A stretch of 64,000 bases of DNA from assembly GCF_014898055.3 (NCBI RefSeq), contig NW_023601104.1, forward strand, positions 41,666,210-41,730,209, in the 5' to 3' direction. Below, in pieces: positions 1 to 24,228 of the stretch (positions are counted from its first letter, which is position 1; each line of letters begins with the position of its first letter). The notes under the pieces were generated by a model. It had not been told where the DNA came from and made no database searches. It worked only from the letters and a program-made list of their open reading frames with translations. The position numbers and the translations under genes were made by a program. The stretch comes from Talpa occidentalis (Eukaryota; Chordata; Mammalia; Eulipotyphla; Talpidae).

Positions 1-4392
<4,392 letters not shown>

Positions 4393-5110
4393 CCTGGAGG
4401 GCAGAGGACTTTAGACCTCTGACCTTGAGCACCTGGCCTTTCTTCCCAGACTTGCTGTGTGCCAAGATCTCGAGAGTGCAGGTCCCACAGCTATTCTGAA
4501 ATTGAGCCCATTTTGACCTTTCCCCACGTGGGCCTACCAAGGCCGCCCCGCTCCGCGCTCGAGCAGATTACCCACTACGCATGCGCCCCGGCCCCGCGCC
4601 GCGCCCGCCCCTACGGAGCATGCGCCAGAACCCCGCCCATTGCCCTCCCCTCACCCCCGCGCCCCACCTGATGTCCCATCCCTGGCCCTGCCAGTGCTTT
4701 CCTTCCCCGGCCCGAGCTAGCGCCTCCGCGAAGCTCCTTCCCCCGTTCGGGTCTCAGGCGGCCTCGGCTCCCCATACCTGGACGCCGGCCCCAGCGCCAG
4801 CCTCACCTGCTTCTCGCGCCGCTCCTCTCCCCCCAGCGCTTCCTGGTGCAGGGCCGCGCGGGGCTGGCGCTCGGGCTCGGCCTTCCCTCTCCCCGCCCCC
4901 ATCCCGGGACCCCGCCCCGCCCGGGCGCCGGGCTGAGCGCTCGGTTCCTCCGACCTCTGACCTCGGGCTTTGGCGTTTTGGGGAAGGAGCTTTTCTCCGC
5001 GAAGGGCCGGCGGGAGAGACTGTGGAACAGGCTTGGGGGTGCCCAAGAAGGGTCCTCGTCCTTCTCGTCGCCCGGAGAGCCGCAGCTGGGGTTTGAAGCC
5101 ATCGCATCCC
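4393..5110 (-). promoter_or_regulatory. AP1G2: CpG-rich AP1G2 promoter and non-coding first exon(s)
   Basis: GC- and CpG-rich block upstream of the AP1G2 start. A good minus-strand splice donor (GTGAGG) sits at 4801-4806 and an alternative (GTGGGG) near 4661-4666; either could serve a 5' UTR exon spliced to the acceptor at 4394-4395. Two NRF1-like motifs are visible (ACGCATGCGCC at 4577-4587 and GCATGCGCC at 4618-4626), plus an E-box CACGTG at 4525-4530. No TATA box is seen, which fits a housekeeping CpG promoter. The exact start site is not determinable here. Confidence 0.65.
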
Positions 5111-5130
5111 AAAGGAGATGACAGTCCCCC

Positions 5131-6668
5131 CCCTTTTTTGAACTTTTTTATTAATATATTTTTTTTTGTTAAATTTCTTTATATTTTTTTTTCCTGCAAG
5201 ACTTGGTGTTGTCGGCACTGTTGTAATTGAACTTCAATCCCAAATTCCATGAAATAGAAATCAGAAGTAAAGGTTGAGAGGGGAGGAAGGAGGAAGGCAG
5301 GCCAAGGAGTAAACAGAGTTTGACTAGAAAAAAAGAAGAGGGTGTGTGTGGTGGGCATTCCCAGGCAAGGCCATTCCTTGAGGGAGGGGGTTGGCAGGCA
5401 GTTTGCCTCTGCCTCATGCAGGGGAGGGAGGAAAGATCCCCCAGGGACCTTATGGTCCCCTCTTCCTAGGGCTTCCTAGTACCAGGGATCAGCCACACCT
5501 CAAACAGGGCTCACCACCCGCCTCTCACCCACCCGGGTCGGGCTCTCACCTCTGGCCTGCCTGGAAAGCGGGTGAGCACCTGGATTCTTTTGATCCCCTC
5601 CTTCTGTGGTTTTCCCATCTCACAAGGTTCTGATGCGATGGGGGAAGGGATAGAACCCACTTTGAGATTGCTAAACTCGCCAGCTCCTGCTGCCCTGTGA
5701 GTTCCTGTTTTCGTGTCTAGTTCCACTCCCCAGAACTGCCTCCCCTTGGCCACAACTGCCGGAGCTGGGGAGTGGCGTCCTTGCTAAGTGCCTCTATCCC
5801 TCTGCAGTAGAAATGTCTTCTTCAGGCCCCTTAGAAATTTAATCAAAGGCCACAAGTGAGTCCAGACCAACCAAATAAACTTTAGGGGAGAGAGAAGGGT
5901 GGGAGAGATCAGTGGGTGGATTTGGCTGCACTGGACTTTTCTTTCCTTTATACATTGTCTTGTCATGGCATGCCACCCGGTGGGTTGGATGAGGGATTGG
6001 CTGTTGAGGAAAGAAAGAGATGGTAGGGAGTCGTTTTTTCCCTTTCCCCTATCCCCTTCAGGAAGGGCCTAGTTAGACATGAGTCTAGCTCAGTGCTCGG
6101 AGTGACACAGGGTCCACCAGGGTCAGAGAAGGGGGCTCTAGCTCCTCCAGTTTTCCACTAGGCCTCCGAGGGACACTAGGCCCCCTGGGACAAGAAGCCA
6201 CAGCAGCTTGGCCCGTGCCTTGCCCAGTATTCTGTCACCCCTTCTCCATTTTCTTCCTCCTTTCCATTCCGCTTCCAGGAGACTCCTCAGGACACCAAAC
6301 CCCCACCCTCGTCAAAGTTCAGGTCTAAAGAAAAGGCGGGAGGGCAGAGGGGCAATGGTCTGACTTAGATTTGTATGTCTCAGAGAAGAGAGCAACTCTG
6401 AGCAAGAAAAGCCCTTCATATGTAAACAATCTAGAGAGAGAGAAGGGAGGGGTCGAGGAGGGAGTGAGGAAGACAGAGACAGGTCTAGAATAAATGAGAG
6501 AATCTGAGAGGGTAAAGAAAAAGCAAGAGACAAAACAAAGGGGACAAAAAAAGGCAAGGAAAAAGAGAAAGAAAGGAGGAAAAACGACCAGGAGGAGGAA
6601 GAGGAAAAAGGCAGGCCAAAGGAGCCAAGAGGCAGCAACCAAAGCCAGAACTAGGCCAAGAAGGAGCC
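5131..6668 (-). other. JPH4: JPH4 3' untranslated region
   Basis: No reading frame after the JPH4 stop codon. On the minus strand AATAAA occurs at 5147-5152 inside an A/T-rich run, and this is the likely polyadenylation signal. Positions 6420-6660 are strongly purine-rich on the plus strand, so the mRNA is pyrimidine-rich there. The UTR ends a few hundred bases or less upstream of AP1G2's candidate first exon. Confidence 0.7.
5147..5152 (-). terminator. JPH4: Polyadenylation signal AATAAA of JPH4
   Basis: TTTATT on the plus strand reads AATAAA on the minus strand. It is followed downstream by a C/T-rich stretch and is the last good signal before the AP1G2 CpG island. Confidence 0.6.
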
Positions 6669-14460
<7,792 letters not shown>

Positions 14461-15699
14461 TTTAAAGGGGCAGGGAGAAGAGAGCAGAGGAGAGGGTGGG
14501 GAGAGGAGGAGACGGGGAGAGACAGTGGTGAGGACAGCGCTGGGGGGGCGGGGAATGCCAGGCAGAGGAGGACCGGGTACCTGCTAAACCTGTGGTGAAG
14601 GGCAAGGCAGGTGGAACGGGAAGCACAGGGACCCCCAGGGTGGAAAGAAACCCTGGTTTGCAGGCAGGCAATGGGGTGAGGCCGAGGGGAGGGGAGAGGA
14701 GCGAGGGGGAGGAGACTGAGCTGAAGATGGGGAGGCTGGAGGAGGCTGGGGGAGGCTGGAGCCAGGCGGGGGAGGAAAGATGCTGGCGAGGCCGGTAGAG
14801 GGCGAGAGGCACACAAAGAAAGAGGTGCTGGGGTTAGAGCTAAGGAGCAGGGTGGTACAGCTGGGGCGGGAGGAAGGGAGAGACCCATTCTGGGGCTGGT
14901 GGGGGATGGCAAGGGAGAGAAGCCGGGGAGGAGGAGAAGGTGGGAGAAAGAGATAGAAATGGAGACTGAGAAAGTGGAACGAGGGCTGTGAAGGGAGACA
15001 GAAGCTTTACACAGAGAAGAGCAGGCATGGGCACAGAAATTCTGGCAGGAAGAGCCCCACCAGAGGGTGGGGGGCAGAAATGGTGTTTGTGGGGCTCTGG
15101 AGGAAAGGATGGACCTGCCAGCTACTTGGAGTGAAGCCAGGAAGCCAGTGGGCATTGGATGCTCCTGTCCGCTAAGTTCACTTTCACTGTCCTCCCTAAA
15201 AAAAACCACTGGAGGGGGACCAGGAGGCTCCCCACTTTGTGAGGAAGCTTGAAATGGGAACCTAACTGCAAGCTTGGCCCACCAGGTCTCACCATCCTCC
15301 ACCTGCCACCAATTATTTTTCTGTGGGTTGTCCCTCTGAGGGGAGTGTTTTTGAATGGTGACAGGGCATGCTTGGCAGTGCCATGAAAATCCTAGACTTC
15401 GGAGTCTTCTTTTAAGCAAACCTAGATAGAGGCAAAGACCCAGAGATGGGTTTGGGTGTGCCCTTATTGTGGCAAGGCCCCCTTCAACCTACCACCCCTC
15501 CCCAGCCATCAGAGGGCTTAGCATTTGGGCCCAGGTGTTTACAGACAAGACCTAAGTGCATGCCACCTATGCTCCCCCTCAGTTGACTCAGGCCCTGCCC
15601 CTAAATGTTTAGGAAGGAGGACACCATCCTATTATATACTTAGGGTAAATAGTCAAATGCCCTCACTTGCTTTTGTTGTCATATAAAGGCAGTCCACCT

Positions 15700-15815
15700 C
15701 CTCCTTCTACAGGGAAGGGAACTGAGCGAGGGGGGGTGGGGGTGGGGGGAGTCACTAAGGTCACACAGGAGACATGGCAGAGCTGGGACTAGAATACCAG
15801 ACTTCAGATTTTTTG
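15700..15815 (-). repeat. MIR-like SINE fossil, antisense
   Basis: AAGGTCACACAGGAGACATG followed by GGCAGAGCTGGGACTAGAAT is the reverse complement of the MIR 5' half. Confidence 0.55.
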
Positions 15816-16094
15816 AGTCCTGTAGTTCTGTCTCAGGAGTCCATTACTTGGGAAACTTCCTCACCCAGGAGCTCCATTTTGAGTACTTTGGTAAGAGGAA
15901 GGCATGAGTTTTGGAATAAACCAGGATTTTCCTTGCAATGTCTTTCCAAAGGCAGACATGAGGTTTGGAAACACTTATGTTTCAAGCCTTATAGGAACCA
16001 CGTAGAACAGGGCAGTTATGGGTCTTCTTGGGACAAGACTTGTGGAGAGTTTCTCCTTCCCCCCTCCCTCTCTCCTTATCTCCCATCCTCGCTC

Positions 16095-16240
16095 CATTTT
16101 TCCATTCATCAGACATTTGCATGGTCACTTACTATGTTCCAGGCACATTGCCAGGAGCTAGACACACAGTGGTGAACACTGTGGTGCCTGCCTTCAGGGA
16201 GCTAACTATTGAAAGGAGAAGATAACTAACATGCAATTCT
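16095..16240 (+). repeat. L2 LINE 3'-end fossil
   Basis: CATTCATCAGACATTTG, then TACTATGTTCCAGGCAC and GCCTTCAGGGAGCTAAC follow the L2 3' end order. Confidence 0.6.
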
Positions 16241-16989
16241 AGCACAGTTAGTGCAATTCCAGTACAAGTCTGAGGAGTAGAAGTGGGGAAGAGGGATGGA
16301 ACCTACTCAGGCAGATTCCCTGGGGAAAGAGGCATCTTACAAGAAGAATCCAGAAGGGAGTTCTGGGGCAGCCCCAGATGCATTGCATCTTTCACCCCTA
16401 AATATTCAGCCCTTCCTTTTCCATGTGGTGCCTTGTCTTACTCAGTCCCTAAAATCTCCTGAGGGGAAAATGAGGCAAGTGAAACCAATCTACCAGACTG
16501 GGGAGACCTGCCCCTATTTGTTAGGGACACAGGGTGGCAGGGATAAATAAGGGTGGGGAGGATCTTGCTGGTAGAGTGACTCTACTGAATTCTAAACTGA
16601 AAATGAAGGTGTGGGGTCTGAGGAAATCCTGAAGAAACCACTGACAGAACTGCCTTGGGATATGTGGGGTGCAAGCCAAGCCCTCCTTCCCTCCCTGAGT
16701 GAGGCAGCCTTCCAGGCCCTCTCTCTGGTCTGGCCTTCCAGGTCCTATAGTTCTTTTAGGGCAGAGATACTTTTTTCAGGGGTTGCACTGGTTTTGCTAA
16801 TGTCTGGTGTGTGTGGGGGAGTCACAGAGAAGGGAGCTGGCATTAGGTGGAGCAGCTCTGCAAAGAGCCAGGCTCTGGTTCTGAGACTGTCAGCATGACT
16901 TCATTCGATCCTTGCAAACAAACACACTGTGAGTGGCCCAGGCTGGAGGCCAAGGATTGGACTCTCAAAGATGGAAAGGCCAATGTCTG

Positions 16990-17130
16990 ATTCCCAGCCT
17001 GCTGCTCGCTGGCTGTTCAACTGAGGACATTCTTTTAATTTTTCTAACCTGCAGTGTGTCTAACTCTAAGACGGGAATACTATAACCTGCTCCAGAGGTT
17101 ATAGTGAGGATAAAAGCGATCATGTATGAG
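16990..17130 (+). repeat. MIR SINE fossil
   Basis: Diverged MIR-like stretch with CTAACTCTAAGACGGGAATA and GAGGTTATAGTGAGGATAAA, resembling the MIR 3' half. Confidence 0.5.
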
Positions 17131-17398
17131 GGGCCTCCGTAGTGGCCTTGGGGCTGAGTCTTTGCACTACCACCTTAGGGGCCTCCACGACAGTCTGAGT
17201 TAGATCCCAGGCCAGGGAGCTGATCCACATGGCACAGTAGACCTCTCCTGTCTTGCCCACTGCTCCCCTCAGCAGTGTTTATCAGTCAGTCCACCTGTTC
17301 TGCTCCCCACTCTCTCTCTGGTGAACCCTCTTACCTCCCTGCACCTCTGGCCAACACCTCAATTGTTATATGCATAAATAAATAAATAAATTTAAAAA
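17131..17398 (+). repeat. tRNA-derived SINE, old and diverged
   Basis: First copy in the window of the dominant SINE. It has the GGGCCTCC head, the CTCCCCTCAGCAGTG core and a tail ATGCATAAATAAATAAA. Box A is badly eroded. Confidence 0.8.
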
Positions 17399-17521
17399 TA
17401 AAATACTCATGATAGAATTAGGAAAACAAAGCACAAGCTCAAAAATAAAAGTCACCCATAGTTTACTACATAACAAACAGTTTAATGTATTTTTATGCAG
17501 TCTTCTTTTCTATGCATTTTT

Positions 17522-17826
17522 TTTTTTTAATAGAGGCATGTTTTATTTATTTATTTGTTTGTTTGTTTGTTTTGTTTATACATGCACTGGGTACAGTCAG
17601 AAGCGCGGGAGGGTGAGAGAATTCACCAGAGCCAGAGCGGGGAGCAGAGCAGGCAGAAGGACCGAAGTACACTGCTGAGGGGAGCAGCGGGCGGCAGGAG
17701 AGGTCTGCGCGCCATGTGGGACCCTCCTCCGGTGGCCGGGGAGCAGCCGGGGATCGAACCGGCGTCGCAGAGGTCGCGGGCAGCTTCGCAACCCAGCGCT
17801 CAACCGCTGCGCCATCAGGGAGGCCC
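17522..17826 (-). repeat. tRNA-derived SINE, young subfamily
   Basis: Near-consensus copy with box A and GGTTCGATCCC box B on the minus strand. It is flanked by the target duplication TTCTATGCATTTTT at 17508-17521 and 17827-17840. Confidence 0.92.
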
Positions 17827-18089
17827 TTCTATGCATTTTTAATTTAACATAATTAAATGCTGATGTACAATTTTGATCCTATTTATTTACTTTGCATTAA
17901 TGTAAGCATTTTTCCATCATTAAAACATTCTTGAATTTTAATGGCTGCATAATACTCCACTGGTTAGATGCGGTATAATTTGTTTAACCATTCTAGCAGA
18001 GCATTTTTATGCTGTTTCCGCCATTAAAAACTAACATCTTATATGAAATATTTGCATCTCTGATGCTGTCTTTAAAAAACGCTTTATCG

Positions 18090-18416
18090 GGGCCTCCCCG
18101 GTGGCGCAGCGGTTGAGCGCTGGGTTGCGAAGCTGCGCGCGGCCTCTGCGGCGCCGGTTCGATCCCCGGCTGCTCCCCGGCCACCGGAGGAGGGTCCCAC
18201 ATGGCGCGCAGACCTCTCCTGCCGCCCGCTGCTCCCCTCAGCAGTGTACTTCGGTCCTTCTGCCTGCTCTGCTCCCCGCTCTGGCTCTGGTGAATTCTCT
18301 CGCCCTCCCGCGCCTCTGACTGTACCCAGTGCATGTATAAACAAAACAAACAAAGAAACCAGCAAACAAATAAATAAAGCATGCCTCTATAAAAAAAAAA
18401 AAATAAAAAAAAAAAT
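18090..18416 (+). repeat. tRNA-derived SINE, young subfamily
   Basis: Full-length reference-quality copy. Box A is TGGCGCAGCGG and box B is GGTTCGATCCC, with a tail of (AAAC/AAAT)n. The target duplication AAAAAACGCTTTATCG lies at 18074-18089 and 18417-18432. Confidence 0.95.
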
Positions 18417-18674
18417 AAAAAACGCTTTATCGTGGAAAATTTAAAACATACCAGAATAAAGAAAATACAGAATGAAAAACTCTATGTACTTATCACCCAG
18501 CTTCAGCAATTATCACTCTTGGCTAATCTTGTTCTCTCTCACTTATTTCAAATTCCAATCTGTAAATTTCTTAATGCATTTCTAACTATTTTTTTTTTTA
18601 CAAATATATACTCTCACCAATTATGCCTATGAGTGCAGGTCTTATTGCATCCTGACTTACTCTGACCATTAGTT

Positions 18675-18677
<3 letters not shown>

Positions 18678-18721
<44 letters not shown>
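18678..18721. repeat. (CA)n microsatellite
   Basis: Uninterrupted AC dinucleotides for about 44 bp. Confidence 0.95.
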
Positions 18722-18723
<2 letters not shown>

Positions 18724-19376
18724 CTCTTTTGGCCAACTTGACAGATAAAAGGTGTTTCTTTGTATGCATTTATTTGGTTGATTGTAGCACTTATTCTGCA
18801 GCATAGCGAATCCTCCTCCTGGAGGACTCCTGGGAAACATGTGTGCCGTCTGGGGACCGTAGCCAGTGCCTGTGGGGGTGGGGTTTCATCTTCAGCAGGA
18901 CAGGGACCAGCCAGTAGGACCAGTTAGCTTTGACCCTGCTCCAGGGTACAGGGCAGGGAGGAGCTTGGGAGGAGCTCTGGCCCATCCCAGGGACAGCCAC
19001 CAGGGGTCAGGATGGGGCCAGAGATCCCGATGGTGTGAGGGTGAGAATGGCCGGCAGCCAGATGCTGCATTTTCTCTGTCTGGCCACTGCTGGCTGGACA
19101 CACTGCTCCCTTCTGCTCCACAGATCAGATTTTCTAGATGGCTGTTCTTTCCTGCCTGACCACCCCTGCAGCTGCTGCTTCCAGGCTAGGCTTGCTGAAA
19201 AGGGGAAGGGTTAATGAGAAATGAATCTGCTTGCTTCTCTCCACTCTCCCTATGGAGCAGGGACTTTTAACCCAAGATCCCTGGACCGAGATGCTCAAGG
19301 CTGTACTTTAGGGACTGTGAGCCCCTTGAAAATGGTCAAATAGGACATGACTATCCAGCTCCCCACCCCCAGCCCC

Positions 19377-19422
<46 letters not shown>

Positions 19423-20514
19423 CTTTAGTCCTGCCTTTTCTGGCACCCCTTCTCTCTCCTAAGCCCATTTGCTTCCTATGGTGACTGTGAAGAAAACATC
19501 TTGGTGTTGGGGAAAGGAGTGGTGGTGCAGGGTTAAGCTAAGTGATGGGCTTTCTGCATCATCTAACTTTCCCTGGGGTGTGGTGGGTGGGGAAGGGATG
19601 TGCCTGGGCATCCAACAGGGCTGTCCTAGACTTGGGTACACTGAGGCATTCTACCTCACACAAAACACACACATTTGTGTGCTTTAAATGGCTGATGCAG
19701 GAAACAGAGAATCCAGGAAAGGTAGGCTGATCCCGGGCAGGTGGTCTCAGGGCCATGGTAGTGAGAGGGGTAAGCTGCCCTGGGCTAGAGAAACCAGCCA
19801 GGGAACTTTCTAGTAGGGCAATGTGCATGTGTTGGTGGAAAGAGGGGTGAGGACCCCCCAAGATTCTCAGAGCACGGCAGGCTGATCCTAAGCTGAAAAA
19901 GGAGTTTGGGGCTTCAAGAGACTGAGAGTCAAGGCCAGAGTCATCCAGCACATCAAATATAAAGAAAAGAATCTGAGCATTGCTAATCCTGCACTAGTGC
20001 TCCATCTTATCTCATAATAATGGTTTATATTGTACATAATGGTAACCAGAGAACATGGCCAAGTGTGAGCATTACCCACACCCCTGTCTGGCAGCTGCTT
20101 GAAGAGGAGGCGGCAGCGGTGAAGACCTGGTGTCAAACTACAGCTAATACACAGATGTGAATGCAGCACTTTGGCTTGAGGCGTCTTACTTTCTGATCTT
20201 TGCTCTGGACCCATCTAATTTTCCAAGGGTGGAATTTTACCTCTTGTAGCTGGCACTGCTTCTATTCACAGAACTTCCTTATAAAATAGGAAATTGGCGT
20301 TGTGTTAAAGACAGGTTAACATCTAATTGACTCTGATGAAAATTGAAAAAATGCTTTACAAGTGACTTCTTCAAAGAAAAGTGGGAACAACTCTTCACAA
20401 TGCTGTGTGCTAAGAGTAAGTGCAAGGCGATTTCTGTATTTATGAAATTCACTTCTAGGTAATGAGAGCTTGCCTTCTGCCCCATGGGGCCAGCAAATGC
20501 CCCCTTCCTCTTTT
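18722..20514. other. Intergenic, no gene seen
   Basis: Contains a second (CA)n run at 19378-19419. No exon-like structure, RNA gene or recognisable recent repeat was seen in the rest. Confidence 0.5.
19378..19419. repeat. (CA)n microsatellite
   Basis: About 42 bp of CA dinucleotides. Confidence 0.95.
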
Positions 20515-20782
20515 TTTTCCCTCTCTTTTTTAAAGATTTATTTATTTATGCATATAAGAGCTGGGGTACAGGCCAGAGACACAGGGGTGAGGGGATTCAC
20601 CAGAGACAGAGAGGGGAACAGAACAGGCAGACTGAAATACACTGCTGAGGGGAGCAGCGGGCCAGACAGGAGAGGTCTGCCGTGCCATGTGGGTTGCCCT
20701 CTGGCTGCCCGGGGATCGAATTCGTGCTGCAGAGGCTGTGGACAGCTTCACAGTGTGAAGCTTGCGCCACCAGGGAGGCCCT
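20515..20782 (-). repeat. tRNA-derived SINE
   Basis: Older-type copy (GAGCTGGGGTACAGGCCAGA near the tail). It has lost about ten bases in the box A side. The target duplication CCTTCCTCTTTT recurs at 20503 and 20783. Confidence 0.88.
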
Positions 20783-21477
20783 CCTTCCTCTTTTGCCCTT
20801 GTGTGATGCCTCCTTCCAGCATAGCAACCACAGCTCAGTTCCTGCTGTTATATGCCTAGTCCTCCTGGACAACACTGCTTGCAGTAACCATGGAGACCAG
20901 TATGTGCCCTCCCACCAATGGAAGGAGAACGAGGGCGTTCACGCCGTGTGGTTAGCCCCCAACCCACTGTCCCTACGCACCCCTCTACATCAGCACATTT
21001 ACCTGTTCAAGTTGTTACTTGATTTATAGCTTTGCAATAGCCCTGGAACAGGTGGTGGTGCGGATTGAGCATCACGTGAGGGATGAGACCTGGAGGTGGA
21101 TTTTTATCCCTCCGTGAGGACTGAGCAGTCGGCATGCCCCCTTGCCAAGGTGTGGGAGACACAAAGTGAAGCTTTACATCTGACAACTTCACAGGGCTGG
21201 TAGCTCCCCAGCTGGGGCCTAAATCGGGCCACCTCCCAGTACCCCTCCCTCCAGGTGTCTTCCTGTCAGCACCAGGTAATCCACAAATGTCATGGAGGAG
21301 GGGACCTTGAAAGAGGGCAACACTAGGCATCAGGAGGTAGTCGTCATAGCAACTATCATTCACTGAAGTCTTGCTGTGGACTAAGCCCTCATTCGCTCAT
21401 ACAGCTACTCAGTTAAGTTTTCATTCGATTCTCTCAATAACCCCATGAAATAGGCATTACTGTTATCCTCATTTTAT

Positions 21478-21493
21478 TTTATTTTTTAAAGAT

Positions 21494-21544
<51 letters not shown>

Positions 21545-21790
21545 TACTAGCACTGGGTACAGTCAGTAGCGCGGGAGGGTGAGAGAAGTCACCAGAGCCA
21601 GAGCGGGGAGCAGAGCAGGCAGAAGGACCGAAGTACACTGCTGAGGGGAGCAGCGGGAGGCAGGAGAGGTCTGCGCGCCATGTGGGACCCTCACCCGGTG
21701 GCCGGGAGCAGCCGGGTATTGAACCGGCACCGCAGACACTGTGGACAGCTTCACAACCCAGCGCTCAACCGCTGCGCCACCGGGGAGGCC
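21478..21790 (-). repeat. tRNA-derived SINE, young subfamily, with expanded (TTTA)n tail
   Basis: The 3' tail has grown into about 14 TTTA units (21487-21545). The 18-bp target duplication CTGTTATCCTCATTTTAT lies at 21460-21477 and 21791-21808. Confidence 0.93.
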
Positions 21791-21856
21791 CTGTTATCCT
21801 CATTTTATAGACAAGAGCGCTGTGCATCAGAATGGTTGGTAACTATGTCCCACAGC

Positions 21857-22038
21857 AGTGGTTCTCACACTTGAGCATGCTGCAGAATCGCCTGGAGAGC
21901 CTGATCAAAGAGCGCCTGGGATGTCACCTGAGAGTGAGATTCAGAAGTCTGGGGTGGGACCTAAGAATTTGCATGGCTCCCCAGGTAAGGCTGCTGCTGC
22001 TGCTCAACCAAGGACCACACTTAGAGCATCACTGTCTA
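21857..22038 (+). mobile_element. MER5-type hAT DNA transposon fossil
   Basis: Starts CAGTGGTTCTCACACTTGAG and contains AGAATCGCCTGGAG, TCTGGGGTGGGACC, AAGAATTTGCATGG and GACCACACTTAGAG in MER5A order. Confidence 0.8.
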
Positions 22039-22039
22039 G

Positions 22040-23451
22040 GCCATAAGTTACTCAGGGTAGAATTGTCTTTAGAGCAATTCTTTTGCTTCTGGTTATTTTA
22101 ACCACAACACATATTCCTTTCTTACAGACTTTTCCATGGGATCCCCTCACCCCTGTGACAGGTGGGGATGAACTGGGGGAGGCAGCCAGCACCCTTATCA
22201 CTCTCATCACATAGCTTTCTCTCCACCTGGAAAGTTGTCCCAGCCTCCAGCTCTTTTCCCTTGTGTCTCTGTCACTCTGTCAATAATATGTACCTAATAA
22301 CACCACTGGGCCCTCTCCTCTGCCCTCAACTCTGGGAGCTGCCCCCCTACCCAGCAGAGGGGAGGAGCCAGTGGCCATATTCACTAGCTTGGCTTCCAGG
22401 CCATGTGGGCCCTGGCCATGTGGGCCCTGGCCTTGTTCCTCAGGGACCTTCCATTTCTCCAGCCTGAGCTCGTGACTTTGTGCTCCAGACCCTGAGTGGT
22501 GTGTCCTGCCCAGGGTCCTGGATGGGCACCCTCTCCTGTGCTGACTGCCTGCTCCCCGGAGTATAGGACGGGAAGGCTCACAAACCTGCCCAAAAGAGTT
22601 CTTGGAAGCTTGAACTTTGAAGAATGAAGTGCACTGCCTCAGCCGTCAGTGAGGAACTACAGAGATTCCAAGTAAAGGAGTTAGGGATTTATAAGGGAAA
22701 GAGAGTGGAGTACAGCCCCCTTCCCCTCCCCGCCCTGGGAGAAGGTCTCGAGTGAGATACCTGTGGGCTAGTTTCTTAGGCTACTTTATATAATCTTTCT
22801 AGGTGGGCTTCTGGCTTCCTGCTGCATCAGACACTGCTGAAGGCTGTTTCTTCATTTCCAGCTGTTGTTTTTTCCCCTCCTGTATTGTCTTTCTCCTTGG
22901 TCAGCAGATGTTTTCTTTTGATGCTGATTTTGGTGGGAAGGCTCCGGCCAGCAGAGACCTACAGGTGATCATCTTACTCTTTCTCAAACCTACCGGGTGC
23001 TTACCTTACTGTCTGTCTCGGAGTCTTGTCAGGTCTCCTCCTGTCTGGGCCCACACTCTACTTGTGCTAGGGCAGGAGCTGCTTCATTTGTTCAGCCCCT
23101 GGACATACAGCCCCTGGGGTAGGGCCTGCCATCCTTGGAGACAGACTTCCTTTCGTCTCAACTTCTATTGTGTCCCCTTGCTCATAAGGGACAGCAAAGG
23201 TGATAAATTAGCTTTTATAGAACTAATATTTAGTGGGGAGGCCAGCACCCCGCCCCCACCAGAGCAGTGATAGGGCGGGAGTGAGGCGGGCAGCATGGCC
23301 CCTACAGCATAGGAGCACCGTGGGGGTAGCACAAGGAGACCAAACACCACATGCAGCAACTCCAGTGCCTGACAAGGCCCCACCACAGAAGTTTCATCGT
23401 TCATAAATCAAGCATCTGATGAAGCATGTTAGAAGGCCAAGTGATTCATTT
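22040..23451. other. Intergenic, no gene seen
   Basis: A 15-bp tandem duplication (GGCCATGTGGGCCCT) occurs at about 22400-22430. Several short ORFs exist, but none shows domain-like content or splice context. Confidence 0.45.
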
Positions 23452-23459
23452 TTTTTAAG

Positions 23460-23517
<58 letters not shown>

Positions 23518-23757
23518 TTATATAAGAACTGGAGTACAGGCCAGATGTGCGGGAGGGTGAGAGGATTCACCAGAGACAGAGTGGGGAGCAGAACAGGTGG
23601 ACCTACTGGAATACACTGCTGAGGGGAGCAGTGGGCGAGACAGGAGAGGTCTGCTGAGCCATGTGGGATTCTCACTGCCAGGGATGGAACCTACACTGCA
23701 GAGGCTGTGGACAGATTCACAGCACTGCGCTCAACCGCCTGCACCACCAGGGGAGGG
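23452..23757 (-). repeat. tRNA-derived SINE with (TCTA)n tail microsatellite
   Basis: Older-type SINE body whose A-rich tail has become about 14 TCTA units at 23461-23516, read on the plus strand. Confidence 0.88.
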
Positions 23758-24010
23758 CGGTGGCTCATTTTTGTTTCTGGCCTTCAGATGCCAGGGACAG
23801 TGGTGACCTCAGGCTGTGTCTAGGAAGGATGGTTTAAGGGTTGGAAACAGTAGGATGGGCCCCAAAGCCTACCCAGGAGACCCTGAACAACTTTGAAAAG
23901 ACTTCTGACAGTTTTTACCTTGACTGTTCTTGCCCTCGGTTCATATTTGGTTTCTGATTTTTTTTGTTGTTTTGCATAGAAGGACTGGCCACTGTAGGCC
24001 AGAGGCGTGG

Positions 24011-24228
24011 TTTTTTTGGGGGGGAGCGGTTAAAAGGATTCACCAGAGGCAGAGCAGGGAGCAGAACAGGAGGATCTACTGACATACACTGCAGAGGGCA
24101 GCATCAGGGAGACAGGAGAGGTCTGCTGCACCATGTGTGTTAGCTGTTATCTCCCTGGCCAGGGATGGAACTAATGCTTTAAGCAGTGATAGCGCTGAGA
24201 CTTAACCCCTGGGCCACGAGGGATGCCC
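24011..24228 (-). repeat. tRNA-derived SINE, very diverged
   Basis: The core GGATTCACCAGAGGCAGAGC and ACATACACTGCAGAGG is recognisable. The tail is lost and the tRNA part is degraded. Confidence 0.7.

Noticed and set aside
4581..5218. Several overlapping ORFs of 90-170 codons in the AP1G2 CpG island
   Set aside because: GC-rich, Pro/Ala/Arg/Gly-rich translations on all frames, as expected by chance in a CpG island; no domain and no splice support.
17555..17842. Open frames of 60-100 codons recurring on both strands throughout 17-61 kb with near-identical peptides
   Set aside because: They are translations of the SINE consensus, not a gene family. Frames break with SINE age and sit between target duplications.
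21490..21545. CRISPR-like array from regularly spaced repeats
   Set aside because: A simple TTTA microsatellite in a SINE tail; no spacers, and a vertebrate genome.
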